Assembly: GCF_024734405.1 (NCBI RefSeq)
Contig: NZ_CP059556.1
Span: forward strand, 558,001-622,000
Source: Saccharopolyspora gregorii
GTDB lineage: Bacteria > Actinomycetota > Actinomycetes > Mycobacteriales > Pseudonocardiaceae
Direction of reading: 5' to 3'
Length of the DNA: 64,000 nucleotides
The notes below the pieces were generated by a model. It worked only from the letters and a program-made list of their open reading frames with translations. It made no database searches and was not told the origin of the DNA. A program made the position numbers and the translations under genes. Below are positions 43,119 through 51,249 of this stretch, piece after piece. Numbering within the stretch: position 1 is the first letter of the stretch; each line of letters starts with the position of its first letter.

Positions 43119-43700
43119 TCAGCGTCCGCGGATCCCGTCCAGGAGGTACGTGGTGCGGCGGTCGTAGTCCTCCCGGAGCGGCCGCCGGCCGTGCTTGAGG
43201 GCGAGGGCGTTGTCGTGGACGAGCGCGTGCAGGTCGCTCGCCGTGAACTCCGGCCGCAGCGCGCCGGAGGTGCGGGCCGCCGCGACGAGTTCCTCGTTGG
43301 CCTCGCTGCCGGCGCGGCAGATCTCCACGAGCTGCGGCGAGTCCGGGTACGTCTGCAGCAGGACGTCGTTGAAGGCGGGCTGGCGGTACTGGAGGTCGCG
43401 GATCGCGGTGAGGTAGTGCTCGATCCGCTCACCGGCGTCGTCGATGGCCCGCGCGCGGTCGATGACGGCGAACAGCTCGTTCGTCACGACCTCTTCGATG
43501 ACGGCTTCGATGAGGCCGATCCGCCCGCCGAACCGGTTGAAGATCGTCGCCTTGCTCACGCCCGCCGCCTTGGCGACCTCTTCCAGCGGCACGGCCAGGC
43601 CTCGTCCCCGGAAGGCGCCGATCGCGGCGGAGCGGATCTGCTCGGAGTTGCGCCGGGCGTCGGCGCGCAGCTGGGGTTCCGGGGGTACCGCGCCGGGCAT
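43119..43700 (-). CDS. TetR-family repressor beside NmrA gene
   Basis: A 193-residue regulator with the helix-turn-helix LEEVAKAAGVSKATIFNRFG near residues 40-60 and a helical ligand domain (EHYLTAIRDLQYRQPAFNDV). It is divergent from the NmrA-type gene, and the 146-bp gap holds inverted TTGACT/AGTCAA words, so it probably represses that gene and itself. NmrA/QorB-type reductases paired with such a TetR often respond to redox-active or quinone compounds, though this is inference. Confidence 0.88.
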   Translation of the reverse strand: MPGAVPPEPQLRADARRNSEQIRSAAIGAFRGRGLAVPLEEVAKAAGVSKATIFNRFGGRIGLIEAVIEEVVTNELFAVIDRARAIDDAGERIEHYLTAIRDLQYRQPAFNDVLLQTYPDSPQLVEICRAGSEANEELVAAARTSGALRPEFTASDLHALVHDNALALKHGRRPLREDYDRRTTYLLDGIRGR

Positions 43701-43730
43701 CGTCGCCTCTTCCTGTCGTGCGCTGGTCTT

Positions 43731-43799
43731 AACTTGACTCTCCTGGTCAGTCTACTTACGGTCGGGGCCGGAAGTGAAACTGACTAATCGAGTCAACTT
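43731..43799. promoter_or_regulatory. Divergent promoter with inverted TTGACT words
   Basis: AACTTGACT (43731-43739) and AGTCAACTT (43791-43799) are exact complements. TTGACT at 43734-43739 with TACGGT 17 bp later could be a plus-strand promoter. An inner pair, GTCAGT and ACTGAC (43746 and 43779 regions), adds symmetry and suggests a TetR operator. Confidence 0.5.
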
Positions 43800-43846
43800 G
43801 TGCGGAGCGTCGGCCACCTGGGCGGATGCTCGGAAAGGTCGAGAAG

Positions 43847-44701
43847 ATGATCGTTGTCACCGGCGCTACCGGTGGGCTGGGCGCTGCCGTCGTCGAGCAC
43901 CTCCTGGAACGCTTGCCCGCCGAGCGGATCGGCGTCAGCGTCCGCGACGTCACCAAGGCGCAGCACTTCGCCGACCGCGGCGTGCGGGTGCGCCGGGGCT
44001 CCTACGAGGACCCGGCAGCCCTGCGCGACTCGTTCGCCGGTGCCGAGCAGGTCCTCCTGGTGTCCGGCAACGATCCGGCCGCCGACGTCGTCGGCCTGCA
44101 CCGCGGCGCCGTCGAAGCCGCGGTCGCGGCCGGTGCCCGGCGGATCGTCTACACGAGCCAGCACGGCGCCGTCCCCGGCAACCCGTACCGCCCCTCGGAC
44201 ATCCACGTCGCCACCGAGGCGTTCCTCGCCGGATCCGGAGTCGACTGGACCGCGCTGCGCAACGGTGCTTACGGCCCGCTCGACCAGGTCCTGGGCCCGT
44301 GGCGGCGGACCGGCGTGATCGCCGGGCCGGACGACGGGCCCGTGGCGTACACCGACCGCGACGAAGTGGCCGAGGCCACCGCGGCCCTCCTCGCCGGTGA
44401 CCGCGTCCTCGACGGTCCCGCCACCCTCGCCGCGCCGAACGCCGTCACCTTCGACGACCTCAGCCGGATCGTCTCCGACATCACCGGCCGCACCGTCGAG
44501 CGCATCGTCGTGGACGACGAGCGGTGGGTCGCCGACCAGATCGCGGGCGGTGTGCCGGAGCCGGCGGCTCGGCTCCTGCTCACCTACTACCAGGCGGCGC
44601 GGGAGGGGTACTTCGCCGAACCGGGCTCGCTGCTGGCCGAACTCCTCGGCCGCGAACCCCGCACCGCCGCGGATCGGCTCACGGCGGACCTCACCGCCTG
44701 A
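43847..44701 (+). CDS. NmrA-type NAD(P)H-dependent oxidoreductase
   Basis: A 284-residue atypical short-chain dehydrogenase. MIVVTGATGGLGAAVVEHLL is the dinucleotide-binding loop; RRIVYTSQHGAV and WTALRNGAYGP follow the QorB/NmrA pattern. The C-terminal part (DLSRIVSDITGRTVERIVVD) matches the substrate domain. Likely a quinone or flavin reductase or a redox-sensing protein; the substrate is unknown. The ATG at 43847 after GGAAAGG is preferred to the upstream ATG. Under likely control of the divergent TetR. Confidence 0.85.
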   Translation: MIVVTGATGGLGAAVVEHLLERLPAERIGVSVRDVTKAQHFADRGVRVRRGSYEDPAALRDSFAGAEQVLLVSGNDPAADVVGLHRGAVEAAVAAGARRIVYTSQHGAVPGNPYRPSDIHVATEAFLAGSGVDWTALRNGAYGPLDQVLGPWRRTGVIAGPDDGPVAYTDRDEVAEATAALLAGDRVLDGPATLAAPNAVTFDDLSRIVSDITGRTVERIVVDDERWVADQIAGGVPEPAARLLLTYYQAAREGYFAEPGSLLAELLGREPRTAADRLTADLTA

Positions 44702-44810
44702 ATCCGAGCTCGGCTCCGGTCGTCTCCTGCCCTCGGCCGGTGCGGTGGGCGCGGTGGGGAGCGGCTGCCGCCGCGGAACCCCGGTGGGAGGTGGACGACC
44801 CGCGCCTGCG

Positions 44811-44969
44811 TTGGTCGAACGGTCCGTTCACCTCGTCCAGCCCGGAAGCAGGTCGGGGTGAACGGACCGTTTGCCTGATCTGGTTGGTCGAAGGGTCCGT
44901 TGACTCGGGGAGTCGGGTGGGGGTGAACGGACCGTTTGCCTCATCTAGTTGGTCGAACGGTCCGTTCAC
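44811..44969. repeat. GAACGGACCGTTC inverted-repeat cluster 3 (two and a half copies)
   Basis: A half unit at 44811-44834 has only the right arm (TTGGTCGAACGGTCCGTTCA). Full units follow at 44858-44904 (arms with two mismatches) and 44923-44969 (GTGAACGGACCGTTTG with CGAACGGTCCGTTCAC). The cluster fills most of the gap between the NmrA-type gene and the small minus-strand gene at 45070-45339. The half copy indicates loss of an arm or incomplete insertion. Confidence 0.9.
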
Positions 44970-45069
44970 TCCGGGGTGGTGGCCGGGCGCTGGTCGGAGG
45001 GGGTGCGCCCGGCCACCGGCCGGTCCGGGGCGGTGTCGGGGAGGTCCCGCCGCGGACCGGGTCAGGGGC

Positions 45070-45339
45070 TCAGAAGTCCCAGGTGAGCAGGAGGTAGTCG
45101 TGCTCCGCCGCGAACTCGGCGCATTGCGGGCAGCGCGCCGTGATGTCGGCGGAGCGCGGCCGGCGCGGCGGTGGCGTGTCGAACGGGACGCGGATCCGAT
45201 CGCCGCACAACGTCGCGGCCCGCTCCCCACCGGGCAGCGCGCCCGGCCGGGACGGGGTGGCGTGCCGCAGGTGCAGCGCCAGGCCGACGATCCAGAACGC
45301 CACCGGCCTGCTGCACCGGTACGGATGGGGCAACGCCAC
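45070..45339 (-). CDS. Small hypothetical protein with C-x-x-C motif
   Basis: An 89-residue protein. The N-terminal part reads RCSRPVAFWIVGLALHLRHA, a middle segment TLCGDRIRVPFDTPPPRRPR follows, and then CPQCAEFAAEHDYLLLTW. The pair of C-x-x-C or single cysteines could bind zinc. I choose GTG at 45339 because AGGAGG lies 6 bp upstream; an ATG six bases earlier would overlap that site. It is divergent from the XRE regulator gene at 45508, which suggests a partner role. Unrecognised family. Confidence 0.55.
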   Translation of the reverse strand: MALPHPYRCSRPVAFWIVGLALHLRHATPSRPGALPGGERAATLCGDRIRVPFDTPPPRRPRSADITARCPQCAEFAAEHDYLLLTWDF

Positions 45340-45507
45340 GACCATCCTCCTTTCGGTTCGATCACCGGGCGAACCGCTGACGAATCGAAAGGTAGATCGC
45401 TATCTTCTGGCCCAGCGAATGTGTGACACCGCAGTTCAGCGGATTGTCTCGCTGCAAATCCGGTCAGTTCTCGAACCGACCCCGCGCTGGAATCCGGAGG
45501 TCATGGA

Positions 45508-46377
45508 ATGCGGCAATCAGAAGCCCTGCGTCAGCTCGGGCTCGGCGTGCGACTGCGCACCTTGCGGGAGAACCGCGGAATGACCACCCGATCGGTGGCG
45601 GCGGCCCTGGGTGTCTCACGTTCCTCGATCAGCCGGACCGAGCGCGGCACGCGCGCCCCGGATCGCGAGGAGGTGAGCGCGCTGTGCGCGTTGTTCGGCG
45701 TCGTCGGTGACGACAAGCAGGAATTGCTGGACCGCGTCGGCGAGTCGAACGAGACGTCCGCGTGGCTGGCGCTGGGCGACGGCATGTCCGAGCAGCTCGC
45801 AAGCCTGCTCGTGCTGGAACGCGAAGCCGCGAAGATCACGTGTGTGGAACTGGCCTTGATCCCGGGCTTGGCGCAGGCGCCTGACTACACCCGTTGCCTG
45901 ATGGCGAGCGCCGGTCTGCAACCGCGAGAAGTGGAACGCCGGGTGGCGTCGAGGCTCGGCAGGCAAGCAGTGCTGTCCAGGCCGAGGCCTCCGCACGTCC
46001 GCTTCGTGATCGACGAGTCCGCGTTGAGCAGGACCCTGGGCAGTGAAACGGCGCTGAGGTTGCAGCTCGAGCACCTGATCAGCATCGGGCGCCGACCGAA
46101 CGTCGAGATCCGCGTGATTCCGTTGTCCGCTCCGGCACACCGGGTGTTGAACGGGGCGTTCAGCTACTTCGAGCTCGCGGACGGCACGGGCTACGCCTTC
46201 GTCGAGTCGCAGGGTTTCGCCGTATGCCTCGCCGAAGCTGTCGATCTGCGACTGGTCGTGGAAACCTGCAACGAAGTGGACGATATCGCGCTGGGTGAGC
46301 GCGAATCACTGGTGTTGATCAAGAAAGCCGCGGAGGGACTGTCCGATGAGCGACTGGGTGTGGCGGAAGAGCTCTAG
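45508..46377 (+). CDS. XRE-family regulator with DUF5753 domain
   Basis: A 289-residue DNA-binding protein. The helix-turn-helix is at residues 10-65 (LRTLRENRGMTTRSVAAALG, then VSRSSISRTERGTR), and a DUF5753 domain follows (LIPGLAQAPDYTRCLM, RVIPLSAPAHRVLNG and FVESQG). Its 3' end overlaps the first of four DUF397 genes by 32 bp. This is the second such regulator in the window, and it differs in having several small partners instead of one. Confidence 0.88.
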   Translation: MRQSEALRQLGLGVRLRTLRENRGMTTRSVAAALGVSRSSISRTERGTRAPDREEVSALCALFGVVGDDKQELLDRVGESNETSAWLALGDGMSEQLASLLVLEREAAKITCVELALIPGLAQAPDYTRCLMASAGLQPREVERRVASRLGRQAVLSRPRPPHVRFVIDESALSRTLGSETALRLQLEHLISIGRRPNVEIRVIPLSAPAHRVLNGAFSYFELADGTGYAFVESQGFAVCLAEAVDLRLVVETCNEVDDIALGERESLVLIKKAAEGLSDERLGVAEEL

Positions 46378-46549
46378 GAGCAACGCTTACCACAACTGCG
46401 TCGAGGTGGCGTTATCGCCGACGTCCGTGGCGGTCCGGGACTCCAAGGATCGCACGGCCGGTTCCCTGTCGTTCTCGAGGCGGGAATGGCGGAGGTTCCT
46501 GGCGGGCCTCGATGCCGGACGTTCTGGTGGTGAGCCGGACGATGGCTGA
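46346..46549 (+). CDS. DUF397 protein 1 of 4
   Basis: A 67-residue protein with the DUF397 motifs VWRKSSRSN, NCVEVAL, VRDSKDR and WRRFLAGLD. It starts inside the 3' end of the XRE gene and ends 8 bp inside the next DUF397 gene, so translation of the series is probably coupled to the regulator. Confidence 0.88.
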   Translation: MSDWVWRKSSRSNAYHNCVEVALSPTSVAVRDSKDRTAGSLSFSRREWRRFLAGLDAGRSGGEPDDG

Positions 46550-46793
46550 ACCGAACTGGCGGACGAGCACGTACAGCGGTGACTACAACTGCGTAGAGGT
46601 CGCCCTTTTGCCTGAGTCCGCGGCCATTCGGGATTCGAAGGATCGCGCGGCAGGGTTCTTGTCGTTCTCGTCGCGCGCGTGGCAACGTTTCCTGTTCGGG
46701 ATCAAAACCTCCCACTGCGAATGTTGGGCGGAAGGGGAACGACATCATGACCGAACCGACGTGGCGAAAGAGTTCGCGGAGCAACGCATTTGA
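46542..46793 (+). CDS. DUF397 protein 2 of 4, with C-terminal extension
   Basis: An 83-residue variant: NWRTSTYSGDYNCVEVALLP, IRDSKDR and WQRFLFGIK, followed by a tail of about 25 residues with two cysteines (SHCECWAEGERHHD). It is the most divergent of the four. The tail overlaps the start of copy 3 by 47 bp and reads partly through that gene's first codons in another frame, which suggests a lost stop codon. Confidence 0.8.
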   Translation: MAEPNWRTSTYSGDYNCVEVALLPESAAIRDSKDRAAGFLSFSSRAWQRFLFGIKTSHCECWAEGERHHDRTDVAKEFAEQRI

Positions 46794-46935
46794 CAACTGC
46801 GTGGAGGTGGCGTTGTCGCAGGACGCGGCAGCGGTCCGGGATTCCAAGGATCGCGCGGCCGGTTCCCTGTCGTTCTCGACGCGGGACTGGCGGCGGTTCC
46901 TGAGCGGGGTCGGCGAAGGCCACTACGACCGATGA
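46747..46935 (+). CDS. DUF397 protein 3 of 4
   Basis: A 62-residue protein, very similar to copy 1 (TWRKSSRSN, NCVEVALSQ, VRDSKDRAAGSLSFS, WRRFLSGVG). The stop overlaps the start of copy 4 (ATGA at 46932-46935). Confidence 0.86.
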   Translation: MTEPTWRKSSRSNAFDNCVEVALSQDAAAVRDSKDRAAGSLSFSTRDWRRFLSGVGEGHYDR

Positions 46936-47117
46936 GTGAGCTGAACTGGCGGAAGAGCAGTCGTAGCAACCAGTACAACTGCGTGGAAGTGGCGTTATCG
47001 CCCCACTTCGTCGCGGTGCGGGACTCGAAGGCGGTCGAGGGCGGGCGGCTCACCGTCTCCCCGGCCCGCTGGGCTTCGTTCCTCCGCGGCCTCGGATCGG
47101 GCCGCTTCGACCGCTGA
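46932..47117 (+). CDS. DUF397 protein 4 of 4
   Basis: A 61-residue protein (NWRKSSRSNQYNCVEVALSP, VRDSKAVEGGRLTVSPARWA). The segment after VRDSK differs from the other three copies, which share DRAAGSLSFS-like wording, so it is likely the oldest duplicate or under a different constraint. Confidence 0.86.
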   Translation: MSELNWRKSSRSNQYNCVEVALSPHFVAVRDSKAVEGGRLTVSPARWASFLRGLGSGRFDR

Positions 47118-47148
47118 GCCCTGACCGCTGAGCCCTGAGCCGAACCGT

Positions 47149-47183
47149 GGTGGGCGACCCGACCCGATGACGGGCCGCCCACC
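47149..47183. terminator. Bidirectional terminator
   Basis: GGTGGGCGACCCG (47149-47161) pairs with CGGGCCGCCCACC (47171-47183) with one mismatch, between the DUF397 series and the convergent protease gene. Confidence 0.65.
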
Positions 47184-47189
47184 GCGGGG

Positions 47190-48248
47190 TCACGGCTGCG
47201 GGATCGGCTGCGCGACCGCGGCGGCGGCGTCGATGACGCCGTGCCCGGTGAGCAGACTGAACTGCCCGGTCTTGTCGCTGCCGGGTGCGTGCGCGGTGTC
47301 GATCAGCGCCTGCTCCACCTGCTCGGCGGTGCGGCCCTGGGCGGTGAGCAGCGCGGCGACGCCGGTGACCATCGGCGCGGCCATCGAGGTGCCGGCGAGC
47401 GCGTCGTAGTCGGCGTCCCCGCACTTGGTGCCGGTGCCGCGCGGGACGGTGGAGGCGATGTCGCCTTCGCAGGTGCCGTCGCCCGCGCCACCGGGTGCGG
47501 CCACGGCCTTGAAGTCGAGCTTGAGGCCGAAGTTGGAGTACGAGGCCTTCTTCTCGGCGCGGTCGGTGGCGGCCACGCACATGGCGCCCCGCTCCCACGC
47601 GGGGGTGTCGCACAGCGGTGCGGTCTCGTTGCCCGCCGAGGCGATGACGACGACGCCCTTGTCGCGGGCGTACTCGACGGCGTCCTTCGCCTGGGCCTGG
47701 AGCCCGAGCAGCGTCAGCAGCTGGGAGCCGGGCTGCGCGCCGAGGCTCAGGTTGATGACGTCGGCGCCGTGGTCGGCGGCGTAGCGGATGCCGGCGCCGA
47801 TCTCGGCGAAGTCGCCCTGGCCGTCTTCGAGGACCTTCACCGGCATGATCTTCGCGTCGGGCGCGACACCGGCGCCGCCGACGCCGTTGTTCGCGGCGGC
47901 CGCGGCGATCCCGGCCACGTGCGTGCCGTGCACGTCGGTGTCCTGGCCGACGCCGTCCGGCCCGCGCCAGTCGCCGTTGCCGCACGGCGCGGGACCGCCG
48001 CCGCAGGTGAACGTGGCGCCCGGGACCAGCTGCGAGCGCAGGTCGGGGTGGTCGAGGTCGACGCCGGTGTCGACGACGGCGACGACCTGGCCGGCGCCGG
48101 TGCTGGTCTGCCAGGCCTGCTCGGCGTGGATCTGGTCGAGACCCCACTGCGCGCCGGCGAGGGGATCGTGGGTGGTGGCCGCGAAGGCGGACGGCGCGGC
48201 GAGCGCGGTCAGGCCTGCGACCGTGATTGCGAGGGCCCGTAAACGCAT
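47190..48248 (-). CDS. Secreted subtilisin-like serine protease (S8)
   Basis: A 352-residue extracellular protease. A signal peptide (residues 1-23, ALAITVAGLTALAAPSAFA) precedes a short propeptide-like stretch and the catalytic domain: Asp in VVAVVDTGVDLDHPD, His in DVHGTHVAGIAAA, Asn in ASAGNETAP and Ser in AGTSMAAPMVTGVA. Cysteine pairs (FTCGGGPAPCGNG and CEGDIASTVPRGTGTKCGD) imply disulphides. Unlike mycP there is no C-terminal membrane anchor, so it is released. The ATG at 48248 follows GGAGCAG. Confidence 0.93.
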   Translation of the reverse strand: MRLRALAITVAGLTALAAPSAFAATTHDPLAGAQWGLDQIHAEQAWQTSTGAGQVVAVVDTGVDLDHPDLRSQLVPGATFTCGGGPAPCGNGDWRGPDGVGQDTDVHGTHVAGIAAAAANNGVGGAGVAPDAKIMPVKVLEDGQGDFAEIGAGIRYAADHGADVINLSLGAQPGSQLLTLLGLQAQAKDAVEYARDKGVVVIASAGNETAPLCDTPAWERGAMCVAATDRAEKKASYSNFGLKLDFKAVAAPGGAGDGTCEGDIASTVPRGTGTKCGDADYDALAGTSMAAPMVTGVAALLTAQGRTAEQVEQALIDTAHAPGSDKTGQFSLLTGHGVIDAAAAVAQPIPQP

Positions 48249-48579
48249 GGGCTGCTCCCGGAGTTCGGTGAAAAAGTTCAGGCGATCAACGACAGCCTGA
48301 CCACCGACGTTCCGGCCCGATACACGTCCGAGTCCAGAATGGGACGCGCGGTGCAGCGAATTGCGCCGAACGGAGCAGCGTTGAACGGGCAAAGCGGACC
48401 CGACGTCCACAGAGGACATCGGGTCCGCTCCCTCCCTCGCCCCATCCGGTTGCCGCGCAACGAGATCGCGCGTCGACCGGCGGGACTGATCCGAACGATA
48501 GTCCGGGGCAGCCCGGGGCAGAACTGCCCGGACGCTGCACGATCGGGTGGATCACCCTAATCGTTGAAGAGGAAATTTC
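48249..48579. promoter_or_regulatory. 331-bp intergenic region, protease promoter and GH43 terminator
   Basis: Apart from the strong hairpin at 48393-48429 nothing is evident. The protease promoter should lie in 48250-48390 on the minus strand, but I could not choose a minus-ten element. No open frame looks coding. Confidence 0.4.
48393..48429 (-). terminator. Hairpin downstream of GH43 gene
   Basis: AGCGGACCCGA (48393-48403) pairs with TCGGGTCCGCT (48419-48429) over 11 bp, extended by an inner GTCC/GGAC stem. It lies 150 bp after the GH43 stop, so it may instead be linked to the protease leader. Confidence 0.7.
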
Positions 48580-49554
48580 CTACCGCAGTACGGGATTCAG
48601 CCCGTCCCAGGACAGTTCCGCGACCCACATCCCGCGGTCCCCGGGCGGCTCGGCGAGGTCCCCGTGGAACGCGATCAGCTCGCCGTCGTCGAACACGTCC
48701 TGCCCGCCGGGGTTCGTCACCGCGCCGCCCAGGACCTCCCGGCTCAGCAGCGCGCCCGGCGCCTTCGTGAACGGTCCGGTCGGGCTCGGCGCGGTCGCGA
48801 AGTTCGTGAAGTAGTCGCCGCTGTCGAACGTGTTCCCCGAGTACAGCAGCACGTAGCCCTGCGGGCGCCGCAGCAGCGTCGGCGCCTCCACCACCCCGGA
48901 CTCCTCGGGGCGGTCGGCGCCCAGCAGCGGGACGTCCTTCCCGGCGGGCGTGATGCCGTCGGCCGCGACCGGTCGCATGTGGATGGTGGACGGGCCGCTG
49001 CGCGCCCGGCTGCCGCGCGAGTCTTTGTACAGCAGGTACCGGCTGCCGTCGTCGTCCACGAAGCTCGCCGGGTCGATCACGTCGCCCTGGCCGGGTGCGC
49101 AGATCAGCGGTTCGGCGCTCGTCGGTTCGAAGGGCCCGGTGGGGGATCCCGCGACGGCGGCACCGATGCACTGGCGGCCGGAACCCGTGTGGTGCGCGGT
49201 GTAGTACAGCAGGAAGGTGCCGTCGGAGCGCTCGCTCACGTCCGGTGCCCACACGTTCAGGCTGCCGGTGTGCGACGGGCCCACCCACGGCGGCAGCTGC
49301 GGCAGCGCGTCGGCCCGCTGTTCCCACGGGCCTTCCGCGTCGGTGGCGGTCGCGAGCTGCACGTTGTACCCGGCGGTGTTCGTGGCGTACGCGTAGTACT
49401 GCCCGTCGTGGTCCAGCACGTCCGGGTCCGGGAAGTTGCGGTCGATGACCTGTCCGGCGCTCCCGGCGGCGCGCTCGTCGGCGAGCGCGGCCGGTGGCGC
49501 GAGCAGCAGCAGCACGGCGGCGGTCAGGCTCAGGTGGCGGCACGTTCGCAGCAC
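48580..49554 (-). CDS. Secreted glycoside hydrolase family 43 protein
   Basis: A 324-residue protein with a signal peptide (LSLTAAVLLLLAPPAALADE) followed by a five-bladed beta-propeller hydrolase. The catalytic Asp lies in NFPDPDVLDHDGQYYAYAT, the pKa-modulating Asp in GDVIDPASFVDDDG and the acid Glu in SGVVEAPTLLRRP, the GH43 order. Typical substrates are arabinan or xylan side chains; which one cannot be read. The GTG at 49554 after GAAGGGG is preferred over an upstream ATG, as it starts the signal peptide cleanly. No sugar transporter or regulator lies next to it. Confidence 0.85.
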   Translation of the reverse strand: MLRTCRHLSLTAAVLLLLAPPAALADERAAGSAGQVIDRNFPDPDVLDHDGQYYAYATNTAGYNVQLATATDAEGPWEQRADALPQLPPWVGPSHTGSLNVWAPDVSERSDGTFLLYYTAHHTGSGRQCIGAAVAGSPTGPFEPTSAEPLICAPGQGDVIDPASFVDDDGSRYLLYKDSRGSRARSGPSTIHMRPVAADGITPAGKDVPLLGADRPEESGVVEAPTLLRRPQGYVLLYSGNTFDSGDYFTNFATAPSPTGPFTKAPGALLSREVLGGAVTNPGGQDVFDDGELIAFHGDLAEPPGDRGMWVAELSWDGLNPVLR

Positions 49555-49793
49555 GGGTTCCCCTTCTTCGGCGGCCCCACCAGTGCACCGGCGCCCCGTG
49601 CGTCCCGCCGGACACATTCACCTCACGAGTGACACTCGATCAGGTCGTCCAGCGTGCGAGCCGCAGCGCGGGCCGACCTCCGGTCACCGTTGCCGGGAGT
49701 CGTCGACCTGCGAGATCCACCCGGTGACCGGGCCACCAGCCCGAGCGCGCCCCGGCGGGTGCGCGGAGCCGGACGCCGAGATCGGGTGGCGGG

Positions 49794-51158
49794 TCACCCA
49801 CCGGGCGACGGATCCGGGGGCGCAGCGTGATCAGCGGTGGCGCGGCGGTGGAACAGGGCGTTCAACGCCAGCGCCGCCAAGCAACCCGTGCTGATCCCCG
49901 AATCCAGCACAGCGCGCAGCGCCGCGGGCGCGTGCGCGTAGAAGTCCGGCTGCACCACCGGGATCAGCCCCACGCCCAGCGATCCCGCCACCACCAGGGC
50001 CTGAGCCGGATCACCCAGATCGGCCCGGCCCAACGTGCGGATCCCGCCCGCCGCCACCGAACCGAACAGCACCAGCGCCGCGCCGCCCAGCACCGGCTGC
50101 GGCACCAGCGACACCACCGCCCCGGCGACCGGGAACAACCCGAGCAGCACCAGCACCCCGCCACCGGTCGCCACCACGTACCGGCTGCGCACCCGGGTCA
50201 TCGCCACCAGCCCCACGTTCTGCGCGAACGCGCTGCAGGTGAACCCGCCGAACACGGCGCTCAACGCGCTGCCCGCGCCGTCCGCGCGCAACCCGGCCGC
50301 GATGGTGCGCTCATCGGCGGGCCGCTCCACGATCTCGCCCAGCGCGATCATGTCCGCGGTGCTCTCCAGCATCGCCACCAGCATCACCACGCACAACGAC
50401 AGCGTCGCGCTCCAGCTGAAGCTCGGCGCCCCCAGCGCGAACGGCACCGGCGCGCTGAACACCGGCGCCTGCGCGAACGTCGTGGCGTCCACGAACCCGA
50501 ACGGCCACGCCAGCACCGTGCCCGCCAGCAACCCGAGCAGCAGCGAGATCCGGTTCCAGAACCCCCGCAGGAACCGGTTCCCCAGCAGCACCAGCGCGAA
50601 CGTCGCCGCGCCGAGCGCCACCCGGCCCGGCGCGGCGTGGTCCGGCGCCGCCGGGTCCCGTCCCGCGATCCAGCCGACGGCGACCGGCAGCAGCGACAAC
50701 CCGATCAGCGTGATCACCGCGCCGGTCACCACCGGCGGGAAGAACCGCACCAGCCGGGAGAAGTGCGGCGCCAGCAGGAAACCCAGCACCCCGGCCACCA
50801 GCACCGCCCCGTACACCACCGACAGCGGGTTCCCGTCCGCCGACTGCGCCACGATCGCCAGGATCGGCGCCACCGAACCGAACGTGACCCCGTTGACGAA
50901 CGGCAGCCGCGCCCCGATGCGCCAGATCCCCCACGACTGCAACAAGGTCGCCATCCCGGCGGTGAGCAGGCTCGCCCCGATCAGCAGGGTCCGCTGCTGC
51001 CCGGGCATCCCCAGCGCCTCGCCGACGATCAGCGGGGGAGCGACGACGCCCGCGTACATCGCGGCCACGTGCTGCGCGCCGAACGCCAGCATCCGGCCCG
51101 GGGGCGGGATTTCGTCGACGGGGTGGACGTCGGTGCCTGCGTGCTCCTCGAAGGCCAT
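49794..51158 (-). CDS. NCS2-family urate/xanthine permease
   Basis: A 454-residue transporter with about 14 membrane segments. LAFGAQHVAAMYAGVVAPPL is the N-terminal QH motif region, and MLESTADMIALGEI holds the acidic substrate-binding segment of TM8. GFTCSAFAQNVGLVAMTRV is the family signature with the Asn of TM10. The residues and its position immediately downstream of uricase favour urate, although xanthine is possible. It is transcribed together with uraD, hiuH and the uricase gene (91-bp gap), after which no close gene follows. Confidence 0.9.
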   Translation of the reverse strand: MAFEEHAGTDVHPVDEIPPPGRMLAFGAQHVAAMYAGVVAPPLIVGEALGMPGQQRTLLIGASLLTAGMATLLQSWGIWRIGARLPFVNGVTFGSVAPILAIVAQSADGNPLSVVYGAVLVAGVLGFLLAPHFSRLVRFFPPVVTGAVITLIGLSLLPVAVGWIAGRDPAAPDHAAPGRVALGAATFALVLLGNRFLRGFWNRISLLLGLLAGTVLAWPFGFVDATTFAQAPVFSAPVPFALGAPSFSWSATLSLCVVMLVAMLESTADMIALGEIVERPADERTIAAGLRADGAGSALSAVFGGFTCSAFAQNVGLVAMTRVRSRYVVATGGGVLVLLGLFPVAGAVVSLVPQPVLGGAALVLFGSVAAGGIRTLGRADLGDPAQALVVAGSLGVGLIPVVQPDFYAHAPAALRAVLDSGISTGCLAALALNALFHRRATADHAAPPDPSPGG

Positions 51159-51249
51159 GCGGGCTCCTCGGCGGGGAACGGGATTCGGTGCTGCTACCGG
51201 CGCGCTCCCGCCCGCACCACCGCGGGACCGTGGCGGGCGCCCCGGCGGG

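Noticed and set aside
39631-44969. Insertion sequence carrying the GAACGGACCGTTC repeats
   Set aside because: No transposase gene or remnant lies between or near the clusters, and the repeats do not bound a common segment.
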